Assembly (NCBI RefSeq): GCF_902859855.1
Contig: NZ_CADIKH010000049.1
Span: forward strand, 1-46,992
DNA length: 46,992 nucleotides
Source of the DNA: Paraburkholderia humisilvae
GTDB taxonomy: Bacteria > Pseudomonadota > Gammaproteobacteria > Burkholderiales > Burkholderiaceae
Direction of reading: 5' to 3'
Shown here: one piece after another, positions 5,644 to 14,282 of the stretch
How the letters are laid out: the number at the start of each line of letters is the position of its first letter
Numbering within the stretch: position 1 is the first letter of the stretch
Notes under the pieces: generated by a model
Database searches by the model: none
What the model saw: only the letters and a program-made list of their open reading frames with translations
What the model was told of the DNA's origin: nothing
Position numbers and translations under genes: made by a program

Positions 5644-7788
5644 ATGTCTATGTTTAACAAGATCGTCAAAGAATTTAAGTGGGGGCAGCATACGGTTCGC
5701 CTCGAAACGGGTGAAATTGCCCGTCAGGCAGGCGGTGCGGTGCTCGTCGACGTCGAAGACACGGTGGTGCTCGCGACCGTCGTCGGCGCGAAGACCGCGA
5801 AGCCGGGTCAGGATTTTTTTCCGCTGACCGTCGACTACATCGAGAAAACGTACTCCGCCGGCAAGATCCCGGGCGGTTTCTTCCGCCGCGAAGGCCGCCC
5901 GTCGGAAGGCGAAACGCTGATCTCGCGCCTGATCGACCGTCCGCTGCGTCCGCTGTTCCCGGAAGGCTTCTACAACGAAGTGCAGGTCGTCGTGCACGTG
6001 ATGTCGATCAACCCTGAAGTGCCGGCCGATATTCCGGCGCTGATCGGCGCGTCGGCGGCCCTGGCGGTGTCGGGTCTGCCGTTCAACGGCCCGGTCGGCG
6101 CCGCGCGCGTCGCGTACGTCAACAACGAATACGTGCTGAACCCGACGCGCGCGCAGATCAAGGATTCGCGTCTGGATCTGGTGGTCGCCGGCACCGAGCG
6201 TGCGGTGCTGATGGTCGAATCGGAAGCCGACCAGTTGCCGGAAGACGTGATGCTCGGCGCGGTCGTGTTCGGCCACCAGCAGATGCAAACCGCGATCGAC
6301 GCGATTCACGAACTGGTGCGCGAAGGCGGCAAGCCGGAATGGGACTGGCAGCCGGCGCCGAAGAACGAAGCGCTGATCGCGCGCGTCAACGAGATCGCCT
6401 ATAACGAGCTGCTTTCCGCTTATCAAACGCGCGACAAGCAGGCCCGTTCGACGAAACTGAAGGAAGTCTACGCAGCGACGTCGGCGAAGCTCGAAGAAGA
6501 AGCCGCCGCAGCGGGCACCGTGGCGGCCGATAAGGCCACCGTCGGCAATGTGCTGTTCGATATCGAAGCGAAGATCGTGCGTTCGCAGATCCTGAACGGC
6601 GAGCCGCGCATCGACGGTCGCGACACGCGCACGGTGCGCCCAATCGAGATTCGCACGGGCGTGCTGCCGCGCACGCACGGTTCGGCACTCTTCACGCGCG
6701 GCGAGACGCAGGCGCTTGTCGTCGCGACGCTGGGCACGAAGGGCGATGAGCAGATCATCGACGCGCTCGAAGGCGAGTATCGCGACCGCTTCATGCTTCA
6801 CTACAACATGCCGCCGTTCGCGACCGGCGAAACCGGTCGCGTGGGTTCGCCCAAGCGCCGCGAAATCGGTCACGGACGTCTCGCGAAACGCGCGCTCGTC
6901 GCCTGTCTGCCGAGCGCCGACGAGTTCGGCTACTCGATTCGCGTCGTGTCGGAAATCACCGAATCGAACGGTTCGTCGTCGATGGCGTCGGTGTGCGGCG
7001 GCTGCCTCGCGCTGATGGACGCCGGCGTGCCGATGAAGGCGCACGTCGCGGGTATCGCGATGGGCCTGATTCTGGACGGCAACAAGTTCGCGGTGTTGAC
7101 CGACATCCTCGGCGACGAGGATCACCTCGGCGACATGGACTTCAAGGTGGCCGGCACGGCCGATGGCGTCACCGCGCTGCAGATGGACATCAAGATCCAG
7201 GGCATCACGAAGGAGATCATGCAGGTCGCGCTCGCGCAGGCGAAGGAAGGCCGCATGCATATCCTCGGCAAGATGACCTCGGCGGTGGCTGGCGCGAACA
7301 CGCAGCTCTCCGAGTTCGCGCCTCGCATGATCACGATCAAGATCAATCCGGAAAAGATCCGCGACGTGATCGGCAAGGGCGGCTCGGTGATCCGCGCGCT
7401 GACCGAAGAGACCGGCACGACGATCGATATTTCGGATGACGGTGTTGTGACGATCGCGAGCACGAGCGCCGAAGGCATGGCCGAAGCGAAGAAGCGCATC
7501 GAGAACATCACGATGGAAGTCGAAGTGGGCCAGGTGTACGAAGGCACCGTGCTCAAGCTGCTCGACTTCGGCGCGATTGTGAACATCCTGCCGGGCAAGG
7601 ACGGTCTGCTGCATATCTCCGAGATCGCGAACGAGCGCATCAAGGACATCAACGACTACCTGAAGGAAGGCCAGCAGGTGAAGGTCAAGGTCATCCAGAC
7701 GGACGAGAAGGGCCGGGTGCGATTGTCGGCAAAGGCGCTGTTGAACGACGGCGCCGCCGCGCAACCCGAACCGACGCCGCAGCAGTAA
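5644..7788 (+). CDS. pnp: Polyribonucleotide nucleotidyltransferase (PNPase)
   Basis: The 714-residue trimeric exoribonuclease degrades RNA 3' to 5' using phosphate and joins the RNA degradosome. Domain order is standard: first RNase PH fold (about 12-145), all-helical linker, second RNase PH fold (about 325-460, with PPFATGETGRVGSPKRREIG and GGCLALMDAGVP), KH domain with VIGKGGSVIR near 575, and S1 domain from about 620 (GQVYEGTVLKLLDFGA). The C-terminal tail is short. ATG 5644 follows GGAGG. A strong terminator lies 16 bases after the stop. Confidence 0.97.
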   Translation: MSMFNKIVKEFKWGQHTVRLETGEIARQAGGAVLVDVEDTVVLATVVGAKTAKPGQDFFPLTVDYIEKTYSAGKIPGGFFRREGRPSEGETLISRLIDRPLRPLFPEGFYNEVQVVVHVMSINPEVPADIPALIGASAALAVSGLPFNGPVGAARVAYVNNEYVLNPTRAQIKDSRLDLVVAGTERAVLMVESEADQLPEDVMLGAVVFGHQQMQTAIDAIHELVREGGKPEWDWQPAPKNEALIARVNEIAYNELLSAYQTRDKQARSTKLKEVYAATSAKLEEEAAAAGTVAADKATVGNVLFDIEAKIVRSQILNGEPRIDGRDTRTVRPIEIRTGVLPRTHGSALFTRGETQALVVATLGTKGDEQIIDALEGEYRDRFMLHYNMPPFATGETGRVGSPKRREIGHGRLAKRALVACLPSADEFGYSIRVVSEITESNGSSSMASVCGGCLALMDAGVPMKAHVAGIAMGLILDGNKFAVLTDILGDEDHLGDMDFKVAGTADGVTALQMDIKIQGITKEIMQVALAQAKEGRMHILGKMTSAVAGANTQLSEFAPRMITIKINPEKIRDVIGKGGSVIRALTEETGTTIDISDDGVVTIASTSAEGMAEAKKRIENITMEVEVGQVYEGTVLKLLDFGAIVNILPGKDGLLHISEIANERIKDINDYLKEGQQVKVKVIQTDEKGRVRLSAKALLNDGAAAQPEPTPQQ

Positions 7789-7803
7789 TAGCGTGTCGAT
7801 CAA

Positions 7804-7838
7804 ACGGCCGGCAGCGTGAATGCGCGCCGGCCGTTTTT
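7804..7838 (+). terminator. Intrinsic terminator of pnp
   Basis: ACGGCCGGC (7804-7812) pairs with GCCGGCCGT (7826-7834) over 9 bp, followed by TTTTT to 7838. Confidence 0.92.
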
Positions 7839-7906
7839 CATGTAGGGTGGATTGCATTGCGAACCCGCGGTTTTCAGCGCAATCCCCACCTTTGGAGGCG
7901 ACAGCG

Positions 7907-8923
7907 ATGAAAGCGATCGAAATTACCGAGTTCGGCGCGCCGGAAGTGTTGAAGCTTGCGGAACGTCCGATGCCGGAACCGAAAGCGGGTGAAGTACTGA
8001 TCAAGGTGTCGGCATTCGGCGTGAACCGGCCGGACGTGTTTCAGCGCAAGGGCGCGTATGCGCCGCCGCCTGGCGCGTCGGATTTGCCCGGGCTCGAGGT
8101 GGCGGGTGAAATCGTCGGCGGGACGATCGATGCGAAGCACAATCCGTTCGGTCTGAAGATCGGCGATCGTGCGTGCGCGTTGATGGCGGGCGGCGGTTAC
8201 GCGGAGTTTGCCGCGGTGCCGCTCGCGCAATGTCTGCCGGTGCCGAAGGGATTGACAGATATCGAAGCGGCATCGCTGCCGGAAACGTTTTTCACGGTCT
8301 GGAGCAACGTGTTCGACCGGGCGCAGTTGGGTAAGGGCGAAGGCGGCGCCAACGAGACCTTGCTGGTGCAGGGCGGCTCGAGCGGGATCGGCGTGACCGC
8401 GATCCAGATCGCGCATGCGCTCGGTTTTCGCGTGTTCGCGACGGCCGGCTCCGACGACAAATGCCACGCATGCGAGGCGCTTGGCGCCGAGCGGGCGATC
8501 AACTACAAGACCGAAGATTTCGTCGAAGTGGTGAAGTCGCTGACGAATGATCGCGGCGTCGACGTGATTCTCGACATGGTCGCCGGCAGCTATGTGCCGC
8601 GTGAGCTCAAGGCACTCGCGGACGGCGGCCGTCTCGTGCTGATCGCGTTTCTCGGCGGCGCGAAGGCGGAGGTGAACCTGAACGATGTGATGCGCCGCCG
8701 GCTCACGATCACCGGCTCGACGCTGCGTCCACGCCCGGTTGAATTCAAGGCGAAGATCGCTGCGCAACTCAAGGAGCATGTGTGGCCGCGTCTGGAAGAC
8801 GGCACCATCAAACCGGTCGTGCATCGCGTATTCCGGGCCGAGGACGCTGCGCAGGCGCACGAGTTGATGGAGAGCAGCACGCATGTCGGCAAGATCATGC
8901 TGAATTGGGACGTGGATGTCTGA
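7907..8923 (+). CDS. NAD(P)H quinone oxidoreductase, MDR superfamily
   Basis: The 338-residue protein is a medium-chain dehydrogenase/reductase without zinc ligands, of the quinone oxidoreductase type close to human PIG3. The N-terminal GroES-like fold (MKAIEITEFGAPEVL, then FGVNRPDVFQRKG) is followed by the Rossmann motif VQGGSSGIGVTAIQIA near residue 150 for NADPH. Members reduce quinones by one or two electrons and are linked to oxidative stress. ATG 7907 has GGAGG nine bases upstream; an in-frame start at 7820 would lie in the pnp terminator. The gene stands alone between pnp and tpiA, each of which has its own signals. The exact substrate is unknown. Confidence 0.87.
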   Translation: MKAIEITEFGAPEVLKLAERPMPEPKAGEVLIKVSAFGVNRPDVFQRKGAYAPPPGASDLPGLEVAGEIVGGTIDAKHNPFGLKIGDRACALMAGGGYAEFAAVPLAQCLPVPKGLTDIEAASLPETFFTVWSNVFDRAQLGKGEGGANETLLVQGGSSGIGVTAIQIAHALGFRVFATAGSDDKCHACEALGAERAINYKTEDFVEVVKSLTNDRGVDVILDMVAGSYVPRELKALADGGRLVLIAFLGGAKAEVNLNDVMRRRLTITGSTLRPRPVEFKAKIAAQLKEHVWPRLEDGTIKPVVHRVFRAEDAAQAHELMESSTHVGKIMLNWDVDV

Positions 8924-9006
8924 TTGAGCATGACTGGGCCTGCTTGGGCCTACTTGAGCACGCCGGTGCATGCGGACCAGGCGGGCCATGCCTGTTTGGC
9001 CTGTGT

Positions 9007-9036
9007 TTGACCCGTCTGCGCCGCTCAAAGTAAAAT
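9007..9036 (+). promoter_or_regulatory. Sigma70 promoter of tpiA
   Basis: TTGACC (9007-9012), an 18-bp spacer and TAAAAT (9031-9036). Transcription would start near 9043, giving a leader of about 107 nt before tpiA. Confidence 0.7.
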
Positions 9037-9149
9037 CGCGTGTTTTGCGCGTGCTGCGGTAGCTTGCAGTCAGAGAGGTTCAAGGAACCGGGACGAACGA
9101 CGAAGCGGAATTCGTCCACCATTCATGACATCAGGGCAACGGGCAAACG

Positions 9150-9932
9150 ATGGCGAAGCAACGAGCAAAGCTGGTAGTGGGCAACTGGAAAATGCACGGT
9201 CGGCTTGCCGACAACAAGGTGTTGTTGCAGGCGGTGTCGCAGGGTGCGGGTGGGTTGCCGGAAAGCGTGGGGGTCGGTGTTTGCGTGCCGTGCCCGTATC
9301 TTCCACAGGCGCAGGCGCTGTTGAACGGCAGCCGCGTCGCGTGGGGCGTGCAGGACGTTTCCGCGCACGAGCAAGGGGCGTTCACCGGCGAAGTGGCGGC
9401 CGCCATGGCGGCGGAGTTTGGTGCATCGTATGCGATCGTCGGTCACTCCGAGCGGCGCGCCTATCATCTCGAAAGTGCCGAGCTCGTCGCGACGAAAACG
9501 CAGCGTGCGCTCGGCGCAGGATTGACGCCTATCGTCTGCGTCGGCGAAACGCTCGAGCAGCGTGAAGCGGGCGACACCGAGCGCGTGGTCGGCATGCAGA
9601 TCGACGAAGTGCTCGCGAAGCTGTCGTCCGATGACACCGCACGCATTGTGGTCGCATACGAGCCAGTCTGGGCGATCGGCACCGGCAAGAGCGCGAGCGC
9701 TGAACAGGCGCAAGCGGTCCATGCGTTTTTGCGCGCGCGTCTGGCAGCGAAGAGCGAAGCGGCAGCGAATCGCATAGCGTTGTTGTATGGCGGCAGTGTG
9801 AAACCGGACAACGCGGAAACGCTGTTTCGCCAGCAGGACATCGACGGCGGCCTGATAGGCGGCGCGTCGCTGAAGCACCTCGATTTCCTTGCGATCTGCC
9901 AGGCGGCTGTCGCGGCGAGTGCGGTGCGGTAA
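9150..9932 (+). CDS. tpiA: Triosephosphate isomerase
   Basis: The 260-residue TIM-barrel enzyme interconverts dihydroxyacetone phosphate and glyceraldehyde 3-phosphate in glycolysis and gluconeogenesis. Active-site residues are all present: Asn12 and Lys14 in GNWKMHG, His99 in IVGHSERR, Glu171 in AYEPVWAIGTGK, and the phosphate-binding YGGSV near the C-terminus. ATG 9150 (MAKQRAK) gives the usual N-terminus, though its ribosome binding site is weak. secG follows after 147 bases, a common pairing in Burkholderiales. A small hairpin sits right after the stop. Confidence 0.97.
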   Translation: MAKQRAKLVVGNWKMHGRLADNKVLLQAVSQGAGGLPESVGVGVCVPCPYLPQAQALLNGSRVAWGVQDVSAHEQGAFTGEVAAAMAAEFGASYAIVGHSERRAYHLESAELVATKTQRALGAGLTPIVCVGETLEQREAGDTERVVGMQIDEVLAKLSSDDTARIVVAYEPVWAIGTGKSASAEQAQAVHAFLRARLAAKSEAAANRIALLYGGSVKPDNAETLFRQQDIDGGLIGGASLKHLDFLAICQAAVAASAVR

Positions 9933-9936
9933 ACCG

Positions 9937-9959
9937 TGCGATGCGTGAAGTGCATCGCA
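9937..9959 (+). other. Hairpin after the tpiA stop codon
   Basis: TGCGATGC (9937-9944) pairs with GCATCGCA (9952-9959). No T-run follows, so it is more likely an mRNA-stabilising structure or weak terminator than a full intrinsic terminator. Confidence 0.5.
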
Positions 9960-10079
9960 GGTAGCGTATGACCGAATAGGGGGCGATCGTCGATCGATCC
10001 TTGTTCGATATCGATAATTCGATTGTTGCGCGTAGCGTACTTTACGTTGCGTCGTTAAATAAAGACTCGGGTGAGTGTG

Positions 10080-10493
10080 ATGCTGTATTTGAAAACTTTG
10101 ATCATCGTCGTGCAGTTGCTGTCGGCGCTAGGCATTATCGGCCTTGTGCTGCTACAGCACGGCAAGGGCGCGGACATGGGCGCGGCGTTCGGCAGCGGTG
10201 CGTCGGGTAGCCTCTTCGGCGCGACAGGGTCGGCGAACTTCCTGTCGCGAACCACGGCTGTGCTCGCGGCAGTCTTCTTTGTGACGACGCTTGCGCTGAC
10301 TTACATGAGCGCATACCACGCCAAGCCTTCCGCAGGTGTCCTTGGTACTGCGGCAACGACGAGTGCGCCAGTTGTGCCGCCTGCATCGGCGCCTGCAACT
10401 GCTGCGGTTGCCGCGTCCGTTCCAGCAACTGCATCGGGTCCTGCGAAGGCCGCGCCTGCTGCGTCGGCGCCGGGTCAGGATGTACCGAAATAA
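10080..10493 (+). CDS. secG: Protein-export membrane protein SecG
   Basis: The 137-residue subunit of the SecYEG translocon has two transmembrane helices (about 5-25 and 55-75) joined by the conserved loop LLQHGKGADMGAAFGSGASG, followed by SLFGATGSANFLSR. The C-terminal 50 residues form an alanine/proline/valine tail absent from E. coli SecG (110 residues), so the protein is longer than usual. ATG 10080 (MLYLKTLIIVV) matches family starts; a GTG at 10071 in the same frame is possible. The tRNA-Leu promoter begins 27 bases after the stop. Confidence 0.93.
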   Translation: MLYLKTLIIVVQLLSALGIIGLVLLQHGKGADMGAAFGSGASGSLFGATGSANFLSRTTAVLAAVFFVTTLALTYMSAYHAKPSAGVLGTAATTSAPVVPPASAPATAAVAASVPATASGPAKAAPAASAPGQDVPK

Positions 10494-10519
10494 ATTTTCG
10501 TTTAGCCTGAGTTTGTGCG

Positions 10520-10548
10520 TTGAACAAACTGTTTAAACCAGTTACAAT
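10520..10548 (+). promoter_or_regulatory. Sigma70 promoter of tRNA-Leu
   Basis: TTGAAC (10520-10525), a 17-bp spacer and TACAAT (10543-10548). Transcription would start near 10555, about 50 nt before the mature tRNA. Confidence 0.75.
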
Positions 10549-10605
10549 TCAAGTCTTGAAGCGATTCGCGGCTTTTATAAGTTGATTTCCCGGATTGCAG
10601 ACAGT

Positions 10606-10690
10606 GCCGACGTGGTGAAATTGGTAGACACGCTATCTTGAGGGGGTAGTGGCGCAAGCTGTGCGAGTTCGAGTCTCGCCGTCGGCACCA
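10606..10690 (+). tRNA. leuU: tRNA-Leu (anticodon GAG)
   Basis: The 85-nt class II tRNA has acceptor arms GCCGACG and CGTCGGC with encoded ACCA at 10687-10690. The anticodon stem CTATC/GGTAG encloses loop TTGAGGG, giving anticodon GAG at 10640-10642, which reads CTC and CTT. A long variable arm and the T-arm with GTTCGAGTC follow. It does not read the CTA codons of the leuA leader. It has its own promoter and terminator between secG and nuoA. Confidence 0.96.
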
Positions 10691-10711
10691 ATGTTATCTA
10701 GACGTTATCCT

Positions 10712-10747
10712 AATGCCAGCCGCTTGCTTCGCTTCGGCTGGCATTTT
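10712..10747 (+). terminator. Intrinsic terminator after tRNA-Leu
   Basis: AATGCCAGCCG (10712-10722) pairs with CGGCTGGCATT (10735-10745) over 11 bp, followed by TTTT (10744-10747). It insulates the tRNA from the nuo operon. A clear promoter for nuoA in the remaining 120 bases was not found; TACAAC at 10777-10782 is a possible -10 box. Confidence 0.88.
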
Positions 10748-10867
10748 CACTTCTAGTGAGCTGCTTGCCATCCGCTTACAACAGCAAGCAGGCCGAAGTG
10801 TTCGCGTCGGGGGAGGGGTCTGCTCCCGGCACCTGGTGGCATTCGAACCAACCGATTGAGGATAGTC

Positions 10868-11227
10868 TTGAACCTCGCAGCCTATTTCCCCGTATTGCTG
10901 TTCCTCCTCGTGGGTACCGGTTTAGGCGTAGCACTGGTCAGCATCGGCAAGATCCTCGGTCCCAGCCGGCCAGACAGCGAGAAGAACGCGCCGTACGAAT
11001 GCGGCTTCGAAGCGTTCGAAGATGCGCGCATGAAGTTCGACGTGCGCTACTACCTGGTCGCCATCCTGTTCATCATTTTCGATCTTGAAACCGCGTTCCT
11101 GTTTCCGTGGGGCGTCGCGCTGCGCGACATCGGCTGGACGGGTTTCATTTCGATGATGATTTTTCTGCTCGAATTCCTGCTGGGCTTCGCCTATATCTGG
11201 AAGAAAGGCGGCCTCGACTGGGAATGA
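10868..11227 (+). CDS. nuoA: NADH-quinone oxidoreductase subunit A
   Basis: This 119-residue membrane subunit of complex I has three predicted helices. The family motif YECGFEAFEDARMKFDVRYY lies in the loop after helix 1 and contains the conserved Cys near the quinone site. The start is TTG at 10868, with AGGA five bases upstream, giving the usual N-terminus (MNLAAYFPVLL). An earlier TTG at 10856 would overlap the ribosome binding site. It is first in a 14-gene operon; nuoB follows after 62 bases. The rare start codon may limit translation of the first gene. Confidence 0.94.
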   Translation: MNLAAYFPVLLFLLVGTGLGVALVSIGKILGPSRPDSEKNAPYECGFEAFEDARMKFDVRYYLVAILFIIFDLETAFLFPWGVALRDIGWTGFISMMIFLLEFLLGFAYIWKKGGLDWE

Positions 11228-11289
11228 CGGGTCCAATTGCCGGTTTGCAGGGCGGCCTCCGCTAGCTGCCCGTCTGGAGTGGAAAGCAA

Positions 11290-11769
11290 ATGAGTATTGA
11301 AGGGGTCTTGAAGGAAGGGTTTGTCACCACGACGGCCGACAAACTGATCAACTGGACGCGTACCGGCTCATTGTGGCCGATGACGTTCGGTCTCGCGTGT
11401 TGCGCGGTCGAGATGATGCATGCGGGTGCGGCGCGCTATGACCTTGACCGTTTCGGCGTCGTGTTTCGTCCGAGTCCGCGTCAGTCGGACGTGATGATCG
11501 TCGCCGGCACGCTGTGCAACAAGATGGCGCCCGCGCTGCGCAAGGTGTATGACCAGATGGCCGAGCCGCGTTGGGTCATTTCGATGGGCTCGTGCGCGAA
11601 CGGCGGTGGTTACTACCACTATTCGTACTCGGTGGTGCGCGGCTGCGATCGTATCGTGCCGGTCGACGTCTACGTGCCCGGCTGCCCGCCGACGGCCGAA
11701 GCGCTCGTCTACGGCGTGATCCAGCTGCAAGCGAAGATCCGCCGCACCAACACTATCGCCCGTCAATAA
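11290..11769 (+). CDS. nuoB: NADH-quinone oxidoreductase subunit B
   Basis: The 159-residue subunit carries cluster N2, the last [4Fe-4S] cluster before quinone. The ligands are present as adjacent Cys37-Cys38 ([10 protein letters not shown]), Cys102 ([18 protein letters not shown]) and Cys132 (YVPGCPP). It sits in the connecting module of complex I beside NuoD and NuoH. ATG 11290 has a GGAGTGGAAAG ribosome binding region. nuoC starts 19 bases later. Confidence 0.97.
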
Positions 11770-11788
11770 CGCCCACGCCCCCCACAAT

Positions 11789-12391
11789 ATGGCAACCAAA
11801 CTCGAGACCCTCAAAGCGAATCTCGAGGCGGCCTTTGGCGGCCGTCTGTCGAGCATCACGGAATCGATCGGTGAACTGACGATCGTCGTGAAGGCAAACG
11901 AATACCTCGACGTGGCGAAGCAACTGCGCGACGATGCGTCACTTAAGTTCGAACAGCTGATCGATCTGTGCGGTGTCGACTATCAGACGTACGGCGACGG
12001 CGCTTACGAAGGCCCGCGTTTTGCGGCGGTGCTGCATCTGCTGTCGATTTCGCAGAACTGGCGCGTGCGCGTGCGCGTGTTCGCGCCGGATGACGAGTTG
12101 CCGATCGTGCCATCGGTGGTCGACGTGTGGAACTCGGCGAACTGGTACGAACGTGAAGCGTTCGACCTGTACGGCATCGTGTTCGAGGGTCACCCGGACC
12201 TGCGCCGCATCCTGACCGACTATGGCTTCATTGGTCACCCGTTCCGCAAGGATTTCCCGGTCTCCGGCTACGTCGAAATGCGTTACGACCCGGAAGAGAA
12301 GCGCGTCGTCTATCAGCCCGTGACGATCGAGCCGCGTGAAATCACGCCGCGCGTGATCCGCGAGGATCACTATGGCGGTCTGAAACATTAA
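11789..12391 (+). CDS. nuoC: NADH-quinone oxidoreductase subunit C
   Basis: The 200-residue subunit corresponds to the 30-kDa subunit and packs against NuoD in the peripheral arm; it has no cofactor. The signature WYEREAFDLYGIVFEGHPDL is near residue 120, followed by DYGFIGHPFRKDFP. It is a separate gene here, unlike the fused nuoCD of E. coli, as is normal in betaproteobacteria. nuoD starts 9 bases downstream, so translation is probably coupled. Confidence 0.96.
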   Translation: MATKLETLKANLEAAFGGRLSSITESIGELTIVVKANEYLDVAKQLRDDASLKFEQLIDLCGVDYQTYGDGAYEGPRFAAVLHLLSISQNWRVRVRVFAPDDELPIVPSVVDVWNSANWYEREAFDLYGIVFEGHPDLRRILTDYGFIGHPFRKDFPVSGYVEMRYDPEEKRVVYQPVTIEPREITPRVIREDHYGGLKH

Positions 12392-12400
12392 GAGAACGCC

Positions 12401-13654
12401 ATGGCAGAGATCAAAAACTACACGCTTAACTTCGGCCCGCAGCACCCGGCGGCGCACGGCGTGCTGCGCCTCGTGCTCGAACTCGACGGTGAAGTGATCC
12501 AGCGTGCCGATCCGCACATCGGCCTGTTGCACCGCGCGACCGAAAAGCTCGCGGAAAGCAAGACGTTTATCCAGTCGGTGCCGTACATGGACCGTCTCGA
12601 CTATGTGTCGATGATGGTGAACGAACACGGCTATGTGCTCGCGATCGAAAAATTGCTCGGCATCGATGTGCCGATTCGCGCGAAGTACATCCGCGTGTTG
12701 TTCGACGAAGTCACGCGCGTGCTGAACCACCTGATGTGGATCGGCGCGCACGCGCTCGACGTCGGCGCGATGGCGGTGTTCCTGTATGCGTTCCGTGAGC
12801 GTGAAGACCTGATGGACGTCTACGAGGCGGTGTCAGGCGCGCGGATGCACGCCGCATACTATCGCCCGGGCGGCGTCTATCGTGATCTGCCGGACGCAAT
12901 GCCGCAATATAAGGTGTCGAAAATCCGCAATGCGAAGGCGCTCTCGAAGATGAACGAGAACCGCCAGGGTTCGCTGCTCGACTTTATCGAGGACTTTTTC
13001 AACCGGTTTCCGAAGTGTGTCGACGAGTACGAGACGCTGCTCACCGACAACCGGATCTGGAAACAGCGTCTGGTCGGGATCGGCGTCGTGAGCCCCGAGC
13101 GCGCGCTGCAACTTGGGCTGACGGGTGCGATGCTGCGTGGTTCGGGCGTCGAGTGGGACCTGCGCAAGAAACAGCCTTACGAAGTTTACGACCAGATGGA
13201 CTTCGATATTCCGGTCGGCGTCAATGGCGATTGCTACGACCGGTACCTGGTGCGTGTCGAAGAGATGCGCCAGTCGACGCGTATCGTCAAACAATGTATT
13301 GATTGGCTTCGCAAGAATCCCGGCCCGGTCATGATCGACAATCACAAGGTCGCACCGCCGTCGCGTGTCGGGATGAAGTCGAACATGGAAGAGCTGATCC
13401 ACCACTTCAAGCTCTTTACCGAAGGCTTCCATGTGCCTGAAGGCGAGTCGTATGCGGCGGTGGAGCATCCGAAGGGCGAGTTTGGCATCTATCTGATTTC
13501 GGATGGTGCAAACAAGCCGTATCGCCTGAAGATTCGTGCGCCGGGCTACGCGCACCTGTCCGCGCTCGACGAAATGGCTCGCGGCCACATGATCGCCGAT
13601 GCGGTGACGATCATCGGCACGCAGGACATCGTGTTCGGCGAAGTGGATCGCTAA
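12401..13654 (+). CDS. nuoD: NADH-quinone oxidoreductase subunit D
   Basis: The 417-residue subunit, related to the large subunit of NiFe hydrogenases, forms the quinone chamber with NuoB and NuoH. FGPQHPAAHGVLRL near the N-terminus supplies the quinone-site histidines (15 and 19), and HIGLLHRATEKL follows. The metal-binding cysteines of hydrogenases are absent, as expected. The C-terminus DIVFGEVDR is typical. A 142-base gap with a hairpin separates it from nuoE. Confidence 0.96.
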   Translation: MAEIKNYTLNFGPQHPAAHGVLRLVLELDGEVIQRADPHIGLLHRATEKLAESKTFIQSVPYMDRLDYVSMMVNEHGYVLAIEKLLGIDVPIRAKYIRVLFDEVTRVLNHLMWIGAHALDVGAMAVFLYAFREREDLMDVYEAVSGARMHAAYYRPGGVYRDLPDAMPQYKVSKIRNAKALSKMNENRQGSLLDFIEDFFNRFPKCVDEYETLLTDNRIWKQRLVGIGVVSPERALQLGLTGAMLRGSGVEWDLRKKQPYEVYDQMDFDIPVGVNGDCYDRYLVRVEEMRQSTRIVKQCIDWLRKNPGPVMIDNHKVAPPSRVGMKSNMEELIHHFKLFTEGFHVPEGESYAAVEHPKGEFGIYLISDGANKPYRLKIRAPGYAHLSALDEMARGHMIADAVTIIGTQDIVFGEVDR

Positions 13655-13731
13655 CGCGTTTTTCATCGAGGCTCGCACGCGAACGTAGTGTCAGCGCGCG
13701 TGAGGCAACGGGCAAAGCAAGAACGCCGGGT

Positions 13732-13762
13732 CTGTCGCAACATGGTGTGAGCGACAGGTTTT
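13732..13762 (+). terminator. Terminator-like hairpin between nuoD and nuoE
   Basis: CTGTCGC (13732-13738) pairs with GCGACAG (13751-13757) with a 12-nt loop, followed by G and TTTT (13759-13762). It would be weak, allowing readthrough, or act as an mRNA processing or stabilising element inside the operon. Confidence 0.4.
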
Positions 13763-13796
13763 CGTTCGGTAGGAATTGAAAGAGTCGTGTCTGAAA

Positions 13797-14282
13797 ATGA
13801 TCTCAGCTGAAGGCCTGAAAGAAATCGATCGAGCGTTGACGAAGTATCCCGCCGATCAGAAACAATCCGCCGTGATGGCGGCGCTGGCCGTTGCGCAAGA
13901 CGAACATGGCTGGCTGTCGCCCGATCTGATGCAGTACGTCGCCGAGTATCTCGGCATGCCGGCCGTTGCCGTGCAGGAAGTCGCGACGTTCTACACGATG
14001 TTCGAGACGTCGCCGGTCGGCAAGCACAAGATCACACTCTGCACGAACCTGCCTTGTCAGCTCGGCCCGGATGGCGGCTCTGAAAGCGCCGCCGACTATC
14101 TGAAGCAGAAGCTCGGTATCGACTTCGGCGAAACCACCGCGGACGGCAAGTTCACGCTCAAAGAGGGTGAGTGCATGGGTGCATGCGGCGACGCGCCGGT
14201 GCTGCTCGTGAACAACCACCGTATGTGCAGCTTCATGAGCCGCGAGAAGATCGACCAGTTGCTCGAGGAACTTTCGAAATGA
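13797..14282 (+). CDS. nuoE: NADH-quinone oxidoreductase subunit E
   Basis: The 161-residue subunit of the NADH-input module holds the [2Fe-2S] cluster N1a through Cys82-x4-Cys87 (LCTNLPCQLG) and Cys126-x3-Cys130 (GECMGACGDAP). It is thioredoxin-like in fold. ATG 13797 gives the family-typical N-terminus; a TTG at 13776 in frame has its AGGA too close. The stop codon overlaps the nuoF start by 4 bases (ATGA), implying translational coupling. Confidence 0.94.
   Translation: MISAEGLKEIDRALTKYPADQKQSAVMAALAVAQDEHGWLSPDLMQYVAEYLGMPAVAVQEVATFYTMFETSPVGKHKITLCTNLPCQLGPDGGSESAADYLKQKLGIDFGETTADGKFTLKEGECMGACGDAPVLLVNNHRMCSFMSREKIDQLLEELSK

Noticed and set aside
5584..8004. An 806-codon open frame on the minus strand across pnp
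   Set aside because: It is the shadow of pnp; the product is Arg/His-rich with no recognisable domain.
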